This document shows positions 1-8,518 of a stretch of 64,000 nucleotides of DNA, in pieces. The position numbers were made by a program, and so were the translations under genes. Numbering within the stretch: position 1 is the first letter of the stretch; each line of letters starts with the position of its first letter. A model generated the notes under the pieces. The model was not told the DNA's origin. It was given only the letters and a program-made list of their open reading frames with translations, and did not search any database. The stretch is from Pseudomonadales bacterium (lineage in GTDB: Bacteria > Pseudomonadota > Gammaproteobacteria > Pseudomonadales > DC-out160). Location of the stretch: positions 124,001 to 188,000 of the forward strand of contig JAHRWA010000104.1 in assembly GCA_019090455.1 (NCBI GenBank). Direction: 5' to 3'.

Positions 1-2
1 TT

Positions 3-1268
3 AAGCAAGCCATGAAGTGGCGAGTGAAGGATCTGGTGACGGAACCGCTGGATAGCATGATTATCGATATTTTCCCTTTGCCCGGTGATGCCTTTCATGG
101 GAGAGCCGCGATGGTCTATGTGGTTGCAGCCGTGGAAGAGGTGGTTAAGCGTCATGCGCTTACTGTTAAAGACTGCGGTTTGAATGTGGTGAGTATCGAT
201 ATTCCTGAACTTTGCCTGCGTAATCTAACGGCTTTAGTAGAACCGAATGGGCAAGAGAGCGTTGGTCTGTTGATGCTGAGAGAAAGCGGAGGACTCATTA
301 ATTTAACGGAGGGTCCGCATCTCTATTTGAGTAGAGAAATCGAAATGGATGTCGGCCTTGTGGCAGAGGTTTCTGATTCTGTAGGTCTGACATTAGAGAA
401 TAAACCTGATCAATCACAGGATTCTCTCTTGGAGCCGCTGGCTTTGGAGGTGCAGCGTTCGTTGGATTTTTACGAGAGTCAGTTAGGCAAAGGCGTGATC
501 TTAAAGATGATGGTGGCTCCGACGACTAAGGATATTGGTCGTGTTGTGACGTTATTAGATGAGATGTTGCACGCAAAAGTTGATCGAATCGATTTGAATA
601 GTCGGCTGGATATGGGCGACTTCTCTCCGGCATTATTAGCACAGTGTTTTACCACGATTGGAGGTGCTTTGAGGTGTGAGGCGAAACAACAAGTTAATCT
701 TCTATCCGCCAGTTTGAAACCTCAAAACGATTGGCTGTCACCCTTAAAAATGTTTGCGTATCTGACTTTGCTTTTGGTCACTTTGATGTTGGCCTCTGGG
801 GTTCTCTCTTGGAATGTAAATTCGATCAAGGCGGACTTAGAAACTGCTCATTCGAGGTTACAGCTGATGGAATCAGAATTGAGAGAGCTTCAATCGTTAC
901 AGGATGAGATGACGCCAAAAGCCATTCAAAATTTAGCTGATCAGATAGCAGCAGCAGAACAGACCTTGGCGCGGCGGACTCGCGTGGCCACTGACACAGG
1001 GTATACCTTGGGCTACTCCCGAATTCTTGAGAGTTTAAAACAGGCCGAGATTCAAGGAGTTCGATTGAAAAAAATCACCATTACACAGGGAGCGAGCAAA
1101 TTCGTTTTGAGTGGTGAAATGAATAAGCCGAAGCAATTGCCAGACTATATAACGCAGTTAAGCCAGGAAGAAGTATTCTCGGGTATCAGTTTTGAAATGT
1201 TAGAGCTGTATCGTGATAATGAGAACAATCGTTCCATCGGTTTTACCTTAGCGACGAAATCGGAATGA
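3..1268 (+). CDS. mshI: MSHA biogenesis protein MshI (PilM/PilN-like), 5' partial
   Basis: This is the inner-membrane assembly-platform protein of the MSHA type IV pilus, corresponding to a fused PilM (actin-like, cytoplasmic) and PilN (bitopic) protein. The frame is open to the left edge of the window and the first codons (KQAMKWRVKDL) match the interior of MshI/PilM proteins, so the true start lies upstream and the ATG at 12 is internal. A single hydrophobic segment lies near residues 248-270, counted from that ATG, followed by a coiled coil and a PilN-like periplasmic domain. The gene is followed 31 bases later by mshJ. Identification rests on sequence character plus the downstream MSHA gene order. 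Confidence 0.85.
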   Translation, partial: KQAMKWRVKDLVTEPLDSMIIDIFPLPGDAFHGRAAMVYVVAAVEEVVKRHALTVKDCGLNVVSIDIPELCLRNLTALVEPNGQESVGLLMLRESGGLINLTEGPHLYLSREIEMDVGLVAEVSDSVGLTLENKPDQSQDSLLEPLALEVQRSLDFYESQLGKGVILKMMVAPTTKDIGRVVTLLDEMLHAKVDRIDLNSRLDMGDFSPALLAQCFTTIGGALRCEAKQQVNLLSASLKPQNDWLSPLKMFAYLTLLLVTLMLASGVLSWNVNSIKADLETAHSRLQLMESELRELQSLQDEMTPKAIQNLADQIAAAEQTLARRTRVATDTGYTLGYSRILESLKQAEIQGVRLKKITITQGASKFVLSGEMNKPKQLPDYITQLSQEEVFSGISFEMLELYRDNENNRSIGFTLATKSE

Positions 1269-1295
1269 TCGGGGGCTACTATGCTGTATAGAACT

Positions 1296-1326
1296 TACTG
1301 TGTCGTATAAAACTACTGTGTCGTAT
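1296..1326 (+). repeat. 18-base-period tandem duplication at the mshJ start
   Basis: The 13-mer TACTGTGTCGTAT occurs at 1296-1308 and again at 1314-1326. Each copy carries a potential GTG start codon for mshJ (1300 and 1318) in the same frame, so initiation is ambiguous. Confidence 0.85.
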
Positions 1327-1950
1327 CAACCCACTAAACGAGAAAAATGGATTGTTTTAATTACGTGTGTCGTCGTGATGCTTAGCGTTTGGATTTCTCA
1401 GATTCTAGATCCTCTGCAAGTGCAGCGAGATGAGATGCTGAAACAAATCAAAAGACAAAATGAATTAGTCGTTAATGCGGAGACGGATTTAGAAAAGCGC
1501 AAGCAACTTAAGGCTGAAGGTGTAACGAATAGAGGTGCCGTCTCTAAAGAAAAGTTAGCGGAAGTGCTCAATAAAATTAAACAAGTCGATGACAATTTGG
1601 ATTTGATGTCACCGGAAGTCATTAGCCCGAAAAAAATGGGTTCCGTTATTAGGGGTCTGTTTGAGCAACAAAATAAATTAACTCTCTTACGGTTTAAAAC
1701 TTCCAATCCTATCGCGATTACAGAGAGAATCGAAGGGGGAGAAGTGAATACTGGTCTATATCGCCATAAGATAAATTTGCAATTCGAAGGTGACCATCGA
1801 AGTGTCGTTGCTTATTTGAAATCAATAGAGAAAACCCCATGGCCGATCTATTGGAATGGGTTTGATTACCAGGTGAGGCACGATCCCAAAGCGATAGTGA
1901 ATTTGCAAATTGAAACCTTGAGTGATGGTAGGGGTTGGTTAGCTTTATAG
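1300..1950 (+). CDS. mshJ: MSHA biogenesis protein MshJ (PilO-like)
   Basis: This bitopic inner-membrane protein resembles PilO/GspM and would pair with MshI to form the alignment subcomplex of the MSHA pilus. One membrane segment (WIVLITCVVVMLSVWISQIL) lies at residues 17-36, followed by a coiled coil and a ferredoxin-like periplasmic domain. The start is a GTG. An 18-base tandem duplication covers it, so a second GTG at 1318 gives an equally good start six codons later. The position directly after mshI and before mshE supports the name. At 216 residues it has the usual family length. Confidence 0.82.
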   Translation: MSYKTTVSYQPTKREKWIVLITCVVVMLSVWISQILDPLQVQRDEMLKQIKRQNELVVNAETDLEKRKQLKAEGVTNRGAVSKEKLAEVLNKIKQVDDNLDLMSPEVISPKKMGSVIRGLFEQQNKLTLLRFKTSNPIAITERIEGGEVNTGLYRHKINLQFEGDHRSVVAYLKSIEKTPWPIYWNGFDYQVRHDPKAIVNLQIETLSDGRGWLAL

Positions 1951-2004
1951 TGACTTGTTAAATAGAATTTGTGACGTGTTAACTAGACATTAGTGGCTTG
2001 TTTA
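1950..2004 (+). repeat. Three degenerate direct repeats in the mshJ-mshE gap
   Basis: GTGACTTGTTAA (1950-1961), GTGACGTGTTAA (1971-1982) and GTGGCTTGTTTA (1993-2004) form an imperfect array with 21-22-base spacing. It sits where mshK, mshL, mshM and mshN would be in a complete MSHA operon. The spacing of two helical turns would suit a protein-binding array, but a decayed tandem duplication is as likely. Confidence 0.6.
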
Positions 2005-2076
2005 TTAAAGAGTCGTAGTGTGTTGAACCGTGGTACATGCGATTGAATAAAGGGAGCTGTTTTTATCAAAGGGGTT

Positions 2077-3810
2077 TTGAGGTCAGCCAAGAAGTTACGC
2101 ATTGGCGATATTCTTCTTCAGCAAGGCTTGCTCACTGAGAGCCAATTAAAAATAGCCTTAATGGACCAGGAAAAAAGTGGTCGCAAGTTAGGGCGAGCCA
2201 TTATTGAACTGGGTTTCGTCGATGAGGATAAACTCCTATTACTGCTTTCAGAGCAGTTAAAAATTCCGTTTATTGATTTAAAGCATTTTCATTTTGATAG
2301 TGAGCTGGCTCAGGAATTACCGGAAGTCACTGCGCGACGGTTTCGTTCAATGTTGCTGGCTCATGAGGAGGATGGTTATCTTATTGGGATGGCTGATCCC
2401 ATGGATATTTTTGCCTACGACGAGTTACATCAAGTGTTGGGAAAACCGGTTTATCCTGCCGTTGTTCGGGAGGGTGATTTGTTGTTGGCTTTTGATGCCG
2501 CCTATCAAAATACTGAAGCGATATCTTCCTTGGCGAGTGAATTGGAGGATGAACTAGAAGGGACGGCGGGTTTTGATCTGAGTGTGCTAGGTCACGATAC
2601 TGATATTAGCGATGCGCCGGTAGTTCGCCTGTTGCAGAGTATTTTCGAAAATGCCGTCCGCACTAAAGCATCTGATATTCATATTGAGCCGGATGAATCT
2701 GTTCTACGTATTCGGCAGCGTATTGACGGTGTTCTGCAAGAACAAGTGATGAAGGAGAAGCGTGTTTCTGCCGCATTAGTCTTACGCCTTAAAATCATGT
2801 CGGGCCTGGATATATCGGAAAAGAGATTACCCCAAGATGGGCGATTTAATATTCGTGTGGGGCTACGCAGTATTGATGTGCGTGTGTCTACCATGCCTGT
2901 TGCTTATGGCGAATCTGTAGTCCTAAGATTGTTGGATCAAACTGACGGCGCTTTGGACATGTCTCAACTTGGCATGCCCGATTTTATCAAGCAGCGGTTT
3001 GAAATGTTGATTAAGCGGCCTCATGGAATGATCTTAGTGACAGGGCCCACCGGCAGCGGCAAAACCACAACGCTTTATTCGGCGTTAAAAAAACTCAATA
3101 GACCGGGTAAAAAAATTATAACGGCGGAAGATCCGGTGGAGTACCGTTTGCCTCGAGTATCTCAGGTCCAGATAAATGAAAAAGTGGGTTTGAGTTTTAC
3201 GCGGGTATTGCGTTCTGCGTTACGTCAAGATCCCGATATTGTGATGATTGGAGAAATGCGGGATCAGGAAACGGCAGAAATAGGATTGCGTGCAGCCATG
3301 ACGGGACATTTAGTCCTATCAACCTTGCACACCAATGACGCAGTAAAAACCGCGATTCGACTAGTTGATATGGGCGCGCTGCCATTCTTGGTGGCTACCT
3401 CATTGTTGGCGATTGTGGCGCAGCGATTGGTAAGGAAAGTCTGTCGCTATTGCAGTGAAGATTATAGGGTGACAGATAGAGATAAGCATTGGATCAAACT
3501 CGTTGCCGGTGAGGAGGCTAGCGAATTTGTTACTGAAGTCTACAAGCTGGGCCGAGGTTGCCATCATTGTAATAACACGGGGTACAGCGGGCGCGTTGGC
3601 GTTTATGAATTATTGGAAATGAATGAGGAGCTGTCCGATGCTTTGCGAGGCAATGACATTCTTCAGTTTACACGTCTCGCTCGTGAAAAAAGGGAATTTG
3701 AATCTCTTGCAATGTGTGCTTTGCGTTATGCAAAACTGGGTGTCACCAGTGTTCACGAAGTCTTTAAGTTGGTTGTTTCACTCGATAATGTGGCGACGGA
3801 AATCAGGTAA
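2077..3810 (+). CDS. mshE: MSHA pilus extension ATPase MshE with MshEN domain
   Basis: This is the cytoplasmic hexameric secretion ATPase of the GspE/PilB family that powers MSHA pilus extension. The N-terminus carries two MshEN motifs, R8-Q31 (RIGDILLQQG...) and K37-Q60 (KLGRAIIELG...), the known cyclic-di-GMP binding fold of this family. Walker A is GPTGSGKTT at residues 323-331, followed by the Asp box, the Walker B region (RQDPDIVMIGEMRD) and a His box. A CxxC...CxxC zinc motif (CRYC, CHHC) lies in the C-terminal part. The start is TTG at 2077; no ATG is available in frame before the conserved domain. The stop overlaps the mshG start (TAATG), implying translational coupling. Confidence 0.93.
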   Translation: MRSAKKLRIGDILLQQGLLTESQLKIALMDQEKSGRKLGRAIIELGFVDEDKLLLLLSEQLKIPFIDLKHFHFDSELAQELPEVTARRFRSMLLAHEEDGYLIGMADPMDIFAYDELHQVLGKPVYPAVVREGDLLLAFDAAYQNTEAISSLASELEDELEGTAGFDLSVLGHDTDISDAPVVRLLQSIFENAVRTKASDIHIEPDESVLRIRQRIDGVLQEQVMKEKRVSAALVLRLKIMSGLDISEKRLPQDGRFNIRVGLRSIDVRVSTMPVAYGESVVLRLLDQTDGALDMSQLGMPDFIKQRFEMLIKRPHGMILVTGPTGSGKTTTLYSALKKLNRPGKKIITAEDPVEYRLPRVSQVQINEKVGLSFTRVLRSALRQDPDIVMIGEMRDQETAEIGLRAAMTGHLVLSTLHTNDAVKTAIRLVDMGALPFLVATSLLAIVAQRLVRKVCRYCSEDYRVTDRDKHWIKLVAGEEASEFVTEVYKLGRGCHHCNNTGYSGRVGVYELLEMNEELSDALRGNDILQFTRLAREKREFESLAMCALRYAKLGVTSVHEVFKLVVSLDNVATEIR

Positions 3811-5048
3811 TGTCATTACACCAATATCAGTACAGCGGTAGGAATAGATCGGGACAATTCGTTCAGGGCGATTTGGAAGGCTTGTCTAAACAATCAGTGG
3901 CAACTGAGTTAGAGGCTAGGGGAATTGCACCGATTAGTATTGATGAAAATACGGCTAGCTTCGATGTATTGGAATATTTGAAGTCGATAATCAATATCGA
4001 GAAAGTAAAGCTAGAAGATTCGATACTTTTCAGCCGCCAGATGTATGCATTGACTAAAGCGGGGGTGCCGGTATTACAGGCGCTGCAAGGATTGGCGGAT
4101 TCGATTCGTTGTGAACCCTTGGTTGCAGCGATACGAGAGGTGATCGCCAGTCTCGAGTCGGGTGTTAATTTGGCAACATCTCTAGGTCAACACCCGCAAG
4201 TGTTTAGGCCCATTGTGGTGTCTATGGTGCATGTGGGCGAGAATACCGGAAAATTGGATGATGCATTTTTGCAGGTCGCTCTCCATATGGAGTTGGAGTG
4301 GGAAACAAAAAAGAGAATTCAGCAAACTGCGCGTTATCCATTGATGGTCTGTAGCGCCATTATTATGGCGCTGGTTATTATCAATCTTTCTGTGATACCG
4401 CAATTTGCTAAAATCTTTGCTAGATCGAAAGCAGAACTGCCTATTTATACCAAAATATTAATTCATACTTCTGGTTTTGTGGTGGAGTATGGATGGCTAC
4501 TGTTGAGCCTTGTTGTGTTAGTGACTGTTTTTGCGATTCGCTACATTTCAACAGATCGAGGGCGCTACCGCTGGGATAAGTTCAAGATAGAGCTTCCGTG
4601 GATTGGAGGAATAATAAAAAGAGTGATGCTGGCACGTTTTTCTCGTGTCTTCGCTATGTTGTCAGGAGCCGGTGTTCCTGTTCTGCAATCATTGTCAGTC
4701 GTCTCACAAGCGCTAGGGAATCAATACGTAGGAGGCGCTATTGCAGAAATGCATGGGGGTGTTGAGAGGGGCGATACCTTGACGCGTACCGCTATGGCGA
4801 CGGAGATGTTTTCTCCACTAGTGATCCAAATGATGGGGGTGGGCGAAGCCACAGGGCAGATGGATAAAATGTTGGTTGAAGTGGCCGAGTTTTATGAGCA
4901 AGAAGTAGATTATGATCTGAAGCGATTGAACGATTGGATTGAGCCAATACTGATAATATTCATGGGCCTACTCGTGTTGATTCTTGCGTTAGGGATTTTC
5001 CTTCCTATGTGGGAATTGGGTTCTGTTGCCGGCTATCAATACGGATAA
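3810..5048 (+). CDS. mshG: MSHA biogenesis protein MshG (GspF/PilC platform protein)
   Basis: This polytopic inner-membrane protein is the PilC/GspF-type platform on which MshE acts to insert pilins. It has the duplicated T2SF domain: the first copy spans about residues 70-195 with a membrane segment near 195-215 (the PLMVCSAIIMALVIINLSV region). The second copy spans about 275-395 and ends in a hydrophobic helix (ILIIFMGLLVLILALGIFL). The N-terminal SGRNRSGQFVQGDLEG stretch is typical of the family. The ATG shares a base with the mshE stop codon. At 412 residues it matches family length. MshF, which usually follows, is absent from the 241-base gap downstream. Confidence 0.92.
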   Translation: MSLHQYQYSGRNRSGQFVQGDLEGLSKQSVATELEARGIAPISIDENTASFDVLEYLKSIINIEKVKLEDSILFSRQMYALTKAGVPVLQALQGLADSIRCEPLVAAIREVIASLESGVNLATSLGQHPQVFRPIVVSMVHVGENTGKLDDAFLQVALHMELEWETKKRIQQTARYPLMVCSAIIMALVIINLSVIPQFAKIFARSKAELPIYTKILIHTSGFVVEYGWLLLSLVVLVTVFAIRYISTDRGRYRWDKFKIELPWIGGIIKRVMLARFSRVFAMLSGAGVPVLQSLSVVSQALGNQYVGGAIAEMHGGVERGDTLTRTAMATEMFSPLVIQMMGVGEATGQMDKMLVEVAEFYEQEVDYDLKRLNDWIEPILIIFMGLLVLILALGIFLPMWELGSVAGYQYG

Positions 5049-5234
5049 CATCCATTCTAGCTAGGGTGACTTGGAGGGGGCACTCGGAGAGGCTATTTGA
5101 TACGGCTATCTGGTGACAGATGAGGTTAACGAGCTACACTAAAATGAGTAGAGATCCCTAGATGATTAGTCATTTTGGCCTGATTGGTGATTAATGAAAT
5201 GGCTTGTAGTGTTAGAGATAGCTTTCGATATTGC

Positions 5235-5264
5235 TTTAGAAGTAGAAAGAATTTTAGAAGTAGA
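5235..5264 (+). repeat. 18-base-period direct duplication upstream of mshB
   Basis: TTTAGAAGTAGA occurs at 5235-5246 and 5253-5264, exactly 18 bases apart, in the non-coding stretch between mshG and the mshB-like gene. No function is evident. Confidence 0.75.
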
Positions 5265-5289
5265 TGTAGAAAAAAGATGGAGTGTATGA

Positions 5290-5865
5290 GTGCTGTTTTC
5301 CCGTCCCCTATTGTTAAATTCGTTATTCAATTGTCAGCAGAGAGCTTTAAAAAGGCATGGGGCTTTTACTCTTATTGAAATGGTGTTGGTCATTGCCATT
5401 ATGGGGGTGCTTGCTGCCACGGCTTTACCCCATTACATACATCAACACACCGATACCCATGAAGCGGCATTGAGTGGTGTAGGCGGTGCCATCGCTGCGG
5501 CTGTCGCCTTATCTCATGCACAGTGGATTGCCAACGGACACGAAGATGGTGATGATGTTGATGACTTGTCCCAGTACGGAAATGAAAATTTGAATATGAC
5601 ACCTCTCGGTTGGCCACGCAGTGCTTCAGGCTTGAATAACAGTCCTGCTATGGTGGAAGCGGAGTGTATCGAAGTGTGGAATGGGCTACTACAAGAAGGT
5701 GCTCCTTCAGTTGCGACGAAGTATGGCTCAGATTATAGAGTGACTACGGTCGCGGATGTTAATGGAAAAAGTTTGGATTGCCTTTTTACTTATCAGCAAG
5801 ATAGTGCCGCCAATACGATTCGTTACGATGCCGATGAAGGTATCGTAACGGCGACTATTTTATAA
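5290..5865 (+). CDS. mshB: MshB-like minor pilin (unusual prepilin cleavage site)
   Basis: This is a type IV pilin-like protein in the position of mshB, directly before mshA. A basic leader is followed by the prepilin signal HGAFTLIEMVLVIAIMGVLA and a C-terminal globular domain with two or three cysteines. The normal junction is Gly-Phe with Glu at mature position 5. Here an Ala separates the Gly from FTLIE, so cleavage with Glu5 would require Ala at -1. Residues 54-67 just after the helix are His-rich (HYIHQHTDTHE). The GTG start at 5290 has GGAG seven bases upstream and gives a long leader of about 28 residues. MshB as opposed to another minor pilin is inferred from gene order. Confidence 0.75.
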   Translation: MLFSRPLLLNSLFNCQQRALKRHGAFTLIEMVLVIAIMGVLAATALPHYIHQHTDTHEAALSGVGGAIAAAVALSHAQWIANGHEDGDDVDDLSQYGNENLNMTPLGWPRSASGLNNSPAMVEAECIEVWNGLLQEGAPSVATKYGSDYRVTTVADVNGKSLDCLFTYQQDSAANTIRYDADEGIVTATIL

Positions 5866-5973
5866 GATGATTTTCTATAGAGTGACAGTTTGCAGTGTGA
5901 TCGTCTGAACTGAAATAATGTGTAGCGCGATAGAAAGTGAAGAGAGAAAGTTTATTTTAAGAGGATGTGTAGT

Positions 5974-6438
5974 ATGCCAGCGAGTAGCGTTCATCGCCCT
6001 AACGTAGTGGAATCGGGATTTACTTTAATTGAGTTGATCATGGTTATTGTCATTCTCGGTGTGTTAGCCGCATTTGCTTTACCTCGGTTTTCGGATATGA
6101 GTAATGAAGCGGAAATGGCAGCAACGCGGGGCGGGCTGGCAGCAGTGAAGTCTGCCGCGGGTATCGTCCATGCTTCTTGGTTAGCGGATGGCGGAACCAG
6201 TGATACTGTTATTCTGGAGGGGCCTACCACCATTACTATGATTAATGGCTATCCCAGCGGCGATAATGCGGATGCCGGTACTGTGAGTGATGCTGCTAAC
6301 TTGGATGGTTTTACCATTGTCGATGATGATGCATCTCATGCGACGATGACAATTACCCATGCCAATGGAGGCTGCAGTTTTACCTATCAAGAAGCCGTAG
6401 AAGGTGGCATGCCAAAGTTTAGTAAGGTTGCTTGCTAG
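5974..6438 (+). CDS. mshA: MshA-like major pilin
   Basis: This is the probable major structural subunit of the MSHA pilus. A short leader (MPASSVHRPNVVESG) is followed by the canonical prepilin peptidase site and N-methylated helix SG/FTLIELIMVIVILGVLAA, and by the MshA-typical ALPRFSDMSNEAE stretch. Two cysteines near the C-terminus (NGGCSF and the last residue region KVAC) can form the disulphide-bounded D-region. An ATG at 5965 is also in frame, but the Shine-Dalgarno AAGAGG at 5959-5964 is adjacent to it and nine bases from the ATG at 5974, so the latter is preferred. A strong terminator follows, fitting high expression of the major subunit relative to the downstream minor pilins. Confidence 0.88.
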   Translation: MPASSVHRPNVVESGFTLIELIMVIVILGVLAAFALPRFSDMSNEAEMAATRGGLAAVKSAAGIVHASWLADGGTSDTVILEGPTTITMINGYPSGDNADAGTVSDAANLDGFTIVDDDASHATMTITHANGGCSFTYQEAVEGGMPKFSKVAC

Positions 6439-6497
6439 GAGTGTTATTTTACCATTAATGGGTGCATTGGTTGGCAGGTTAATTAAGAGATTGATAG

Positions 6498-6530
6498 CGG
6501 GCAGTGAATTGAACTGCCCGTTTTATATTT
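6498..6530 (+). terminator. Rho-independent terminator after mshA
   Basis: A perfect 8-bp stem (CGGGCAGT 6498-6505, ACTGCCCG 6513-6520) with a 7-base loop is followed by TTTTATATTT. It lies between mshA and mshC and would let the major pilin mRNA end while part of transcription reads into the minor pilin genes. Confidence 0.85.
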
Positions 6531-6539
6531 TAGGGTAAA

Positions 6540-7103
6540 ATGATGAGATCAAAAAAATCATTTTCAGGTTTTACTCTAATAGAGCTGGTTTGTGTGATGC
6601 TGATGGCGAGCGCATTAGCGGTTTCAGCGGGGAATTTGTTATCCACTACTGTCTTCGATGAACGATGGCTGTATGAAGATATGATTTCGGCTGCGAGGCA
6701 TGCTCAGATATTGGCGGAGACTCGAGGTTGTGCTGTGCTCTTTACGGTAGGATCTGTTGCTGATTCAACTGATGAGTCTGTTTCACGTTCAGTTTCAAAT
6801 TCAAGTTCAGTTTCAAATTCTGTAGCAAGCTCGGCTGTTTATTCGTTGAAGTATGACGTTAATTGTCGGCAAGAGGGTACTGCGTCTTTTACTGGCAATG
6901 TCATTCGTCCCGACACCTCTTTTTCCCATTCCGATATTCCTGCCGATTTATCCATTTCGTCGGCGAGCGTTGTATTTTATCCAGAAGGATGGGCGTGCGA
7001 CGCAGGGGGTAGAGAGTCATCAACGGTTTCAATTTCTATTGTGGGTGTGTCGAACCGGACACTAAATATAGAGTGCGGAACGGGGTTTGTTTATGGGTCT
7101 TAG
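6540..7103 (+). CDS. mshC: MshC-like minor pilin
   Basis: This is a minor pseudopilin of the MSHA system with a short leader MMRSKKSFSG and the cleavage motif G/FTLIEL followed by a hydrophobic helix. The pattern ARHAQILAETRGCAVLF after the helix is typical of the GspH/FimT-like pseudopilin fold. An unusual serine-rich stretch lies at about residues 78-104 and is built from an 18-base tandem duplication (6788-6820). The start may be 6540 or 6543; AGGG lies just upstream. It overlaps mshD, so the two are probably translationally coupled. Confidence 0.8.
   Translation: MMRSKKSFSGFTLIELVCVMLMASALAVSAGNLLSTTVFDERWLYEDMISAARHAQILAETRGCAVLFTVGSVADSTDESVSRSVSNSSSVSNSVASSAVYSLKYDVNCRQEGTASFTGNVIRPDTSFSHSDIPADLSISSASVVFYPEGWACDAGGRESSTVSISIVGVSNRTLNIECGTGFVYGS
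6788..6820 (+). repeat. 18-base-period tandem duplication inside mshC
   Basis: TTCAGTTTCAAATTC occurs at 6788-6802 and 6806-6820. It encodes part of the serine/asparagine-rich insert of MshC. Confidence 0.8.
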
Positions 7104-7578
7104 GGCGTGTGGATTTACCTTAGTCGAATTGGTTGTGGCGATGATGGTCTTAAGTATCGCTGTGCTTGGGGTTTACACCGCCAGCAGTGAGATGAGTCGG
7201 CGCAGTGCCGATCCCATATTAAGAACGCAAGCCTTATCAATTGCGCAGTCCACCCTAGCGGAGCTTCAATCAAAGGAAGTGACCTCCTTAGCGAATTGTC
7301 CTCCAGTACCGGAATCAGGAGATCGCGCTCACTACAGTCACCTATGTCATTATTTTCCGTGGACGGATAGTGTTGTCAAAAATCAGTTTGATTCTGTACT
7401 ACCGCAATTTTCTCAATATTCAGTCGATGTGAAAATTGCACCATCGGATAAATTAGGTCCTGTGGGAAATACAGTGTCGGATGAAACCAGTTTTCTTATT
7501 ACGGTGACAGTGGATCATGTGGCTAACCTAGCAGAGGGAGCGTTAGCTAAGTTAAGTGTGTATCGAGTGCGGCAGTGA
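7093..7578 (+). CDS. mshD: MshD-like minor pilin
   Basis: This is a minor pseudopilin of the GspI/PilV type. The leader is only seven residues (MGLRACG), followed by FTLVELVVAMMVLSIAVLGVYT, a perfect prepilin site with Glu5. The stretch LRTQALSIAQSTLAELQS is characteristic of this subgroup. The ATG at 7093 is preferred to an in-frame TTG at 7087. It lies 11 bases inside the end of mshC, so translation is likely coupled. The order mshC-mshD-mshO-mshP supports the name. Confidence 0.8.
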   Translation: MGLRACGFTLVELVVAMMVLSIAVLGVYTASSEMSRRSADPILRTQALSIAQSTLAELQSKEVTSLANCPPVPESGDRAHYSHLCHYFPWTDSVVKNQFDSVLPQFSQYSVDVKIAPSDKLGPVGNTVSDETSFLITVTVDHVANLAEGALAKLSVYRVRQ

Positions 7579-7624
7579 ATTGATGCTGTAAAAGGGAGAT
7601 TGAATTGGTCAGGGAAAGCGAACA

Positions 7625-8518
7625 GTGAAAAGGAGAGTGTCGGGTTTTACTCTAGTAGAATTTGTGATGGTGATTGTGATCACCAGTATCTTGTCGTCCA
7701 TTATTTTCCGAATGTTGATTTTACCTATCCATGCTTTCGATGATATGTCACGTCGTTCGGAACTCGTTTCACTGGCTGAGTCAGCATTGGTACAAATGTC
7801 GAGAGATTTGAAATCGGCGGTACCCAATAGCGTTCGAGTTGCTCAGCAAGGGGGAATTTATAGCGTGGAGTTGTTAAGGGCCACAGCGAGTGGCCGCTAT
7901 CGTTACGCTGCGGATGACTATAATAAGGATAATCTCAATAAAGGTGCTCTCTATAATGACGGCCTCAATAATAAGGGAACTCTATCACCTGGTAGATTAG
8001 ACAGTGCATTCAATATTCTGGCCAGTGTGGGCTCAATTGATAGCGGCAGCCGAATTGTGATTAATAGCAAGAATACAGAGGCATTGTATGCTGCTGCGGA
8101 GTCCGGGGTCGGTGGGATAATTACGCCCTTATCCACCTCCCTCAGCCTCAATTTTACAAAAGAGATTGGAGCAGAAAAAAACATGCAGCTTTCTCGTGCC
8201 TTTCAATTTGATAGGGATGGTCAGGGTTCGCCAAGAAAATGGTTCTATGTGAGTGACACCGCAATCACTTATCGTTGTGATCTGAGCACAGGGAAAATCC
8301 ATCGGTATGTGAATTATCCCGTAGCGAGCCTACACAGTCTATCCGTACCCAAGAATGCGGATTCGAATATCGTGGTGAATTCCGTTAGTCATTGTGACTT
8401 CTCTTATAATAAGGGGGCAGCATCGGTTGCTGGGTTAGTCACTTTGCTACTCACATTGTCGGATGATAAAGAACGTATCAGTGTTGTTCGTCAGGTACCC
8501 ATTAATAATGAGACTTAA
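7625..8518 (+). CDS. mshO: MshO-like minor pilin
   Basis: This is a large minor pseudopilin of the GspJ/PilW type. The leader MKRRVSG is followed by the cleavage and helix motif FTLVEFVMVIVITSILSSII. A Phe replaces the more common Leu at mature position 6 while Glu5 is kept. Later sequence (AESALVQMSRDLKSAVPNSVRV) is typical of the subgroup. Cysteines near residues 217 and 258 may form a disulphide. The start is GTG with AGGGAAAG upstream. The next gene, mshP, begins within its last codons. Confidence 0.8.
   Translation: MKRRVSGFTLVEFVMVIVITSILSSIIFRMLILPIHAFDDMSRRSELVSLAESALVQMSRDLKSAVPNSVRVAQQGGIYSVELLRATASGRYRYAADDYNKDNLNKGALYNDGLNNKGTLSPGRLDSAFNILASVGSIDSGSRIVINSKNTEALYAAAESGVGGIITPLSTSLSLNFTKEIGAEKNMQLSRAFQFDRDGQGSPRKWFYVSDTAITYRCDLSTGKIHRYVNYPVASLHSLSVPKNADSNIVVNSVSHCDFSYNKGAASVAGLVTLLLTLSDDKERISVVRQVPINNET

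Noticed and set aside
5184-5378. 64-codon frame between mshG and mshB, considered as mshF
   Set aside because: It overlaps the pilin reading frame, is rich in Arg/Ser without family features and is far shorter than MshF.
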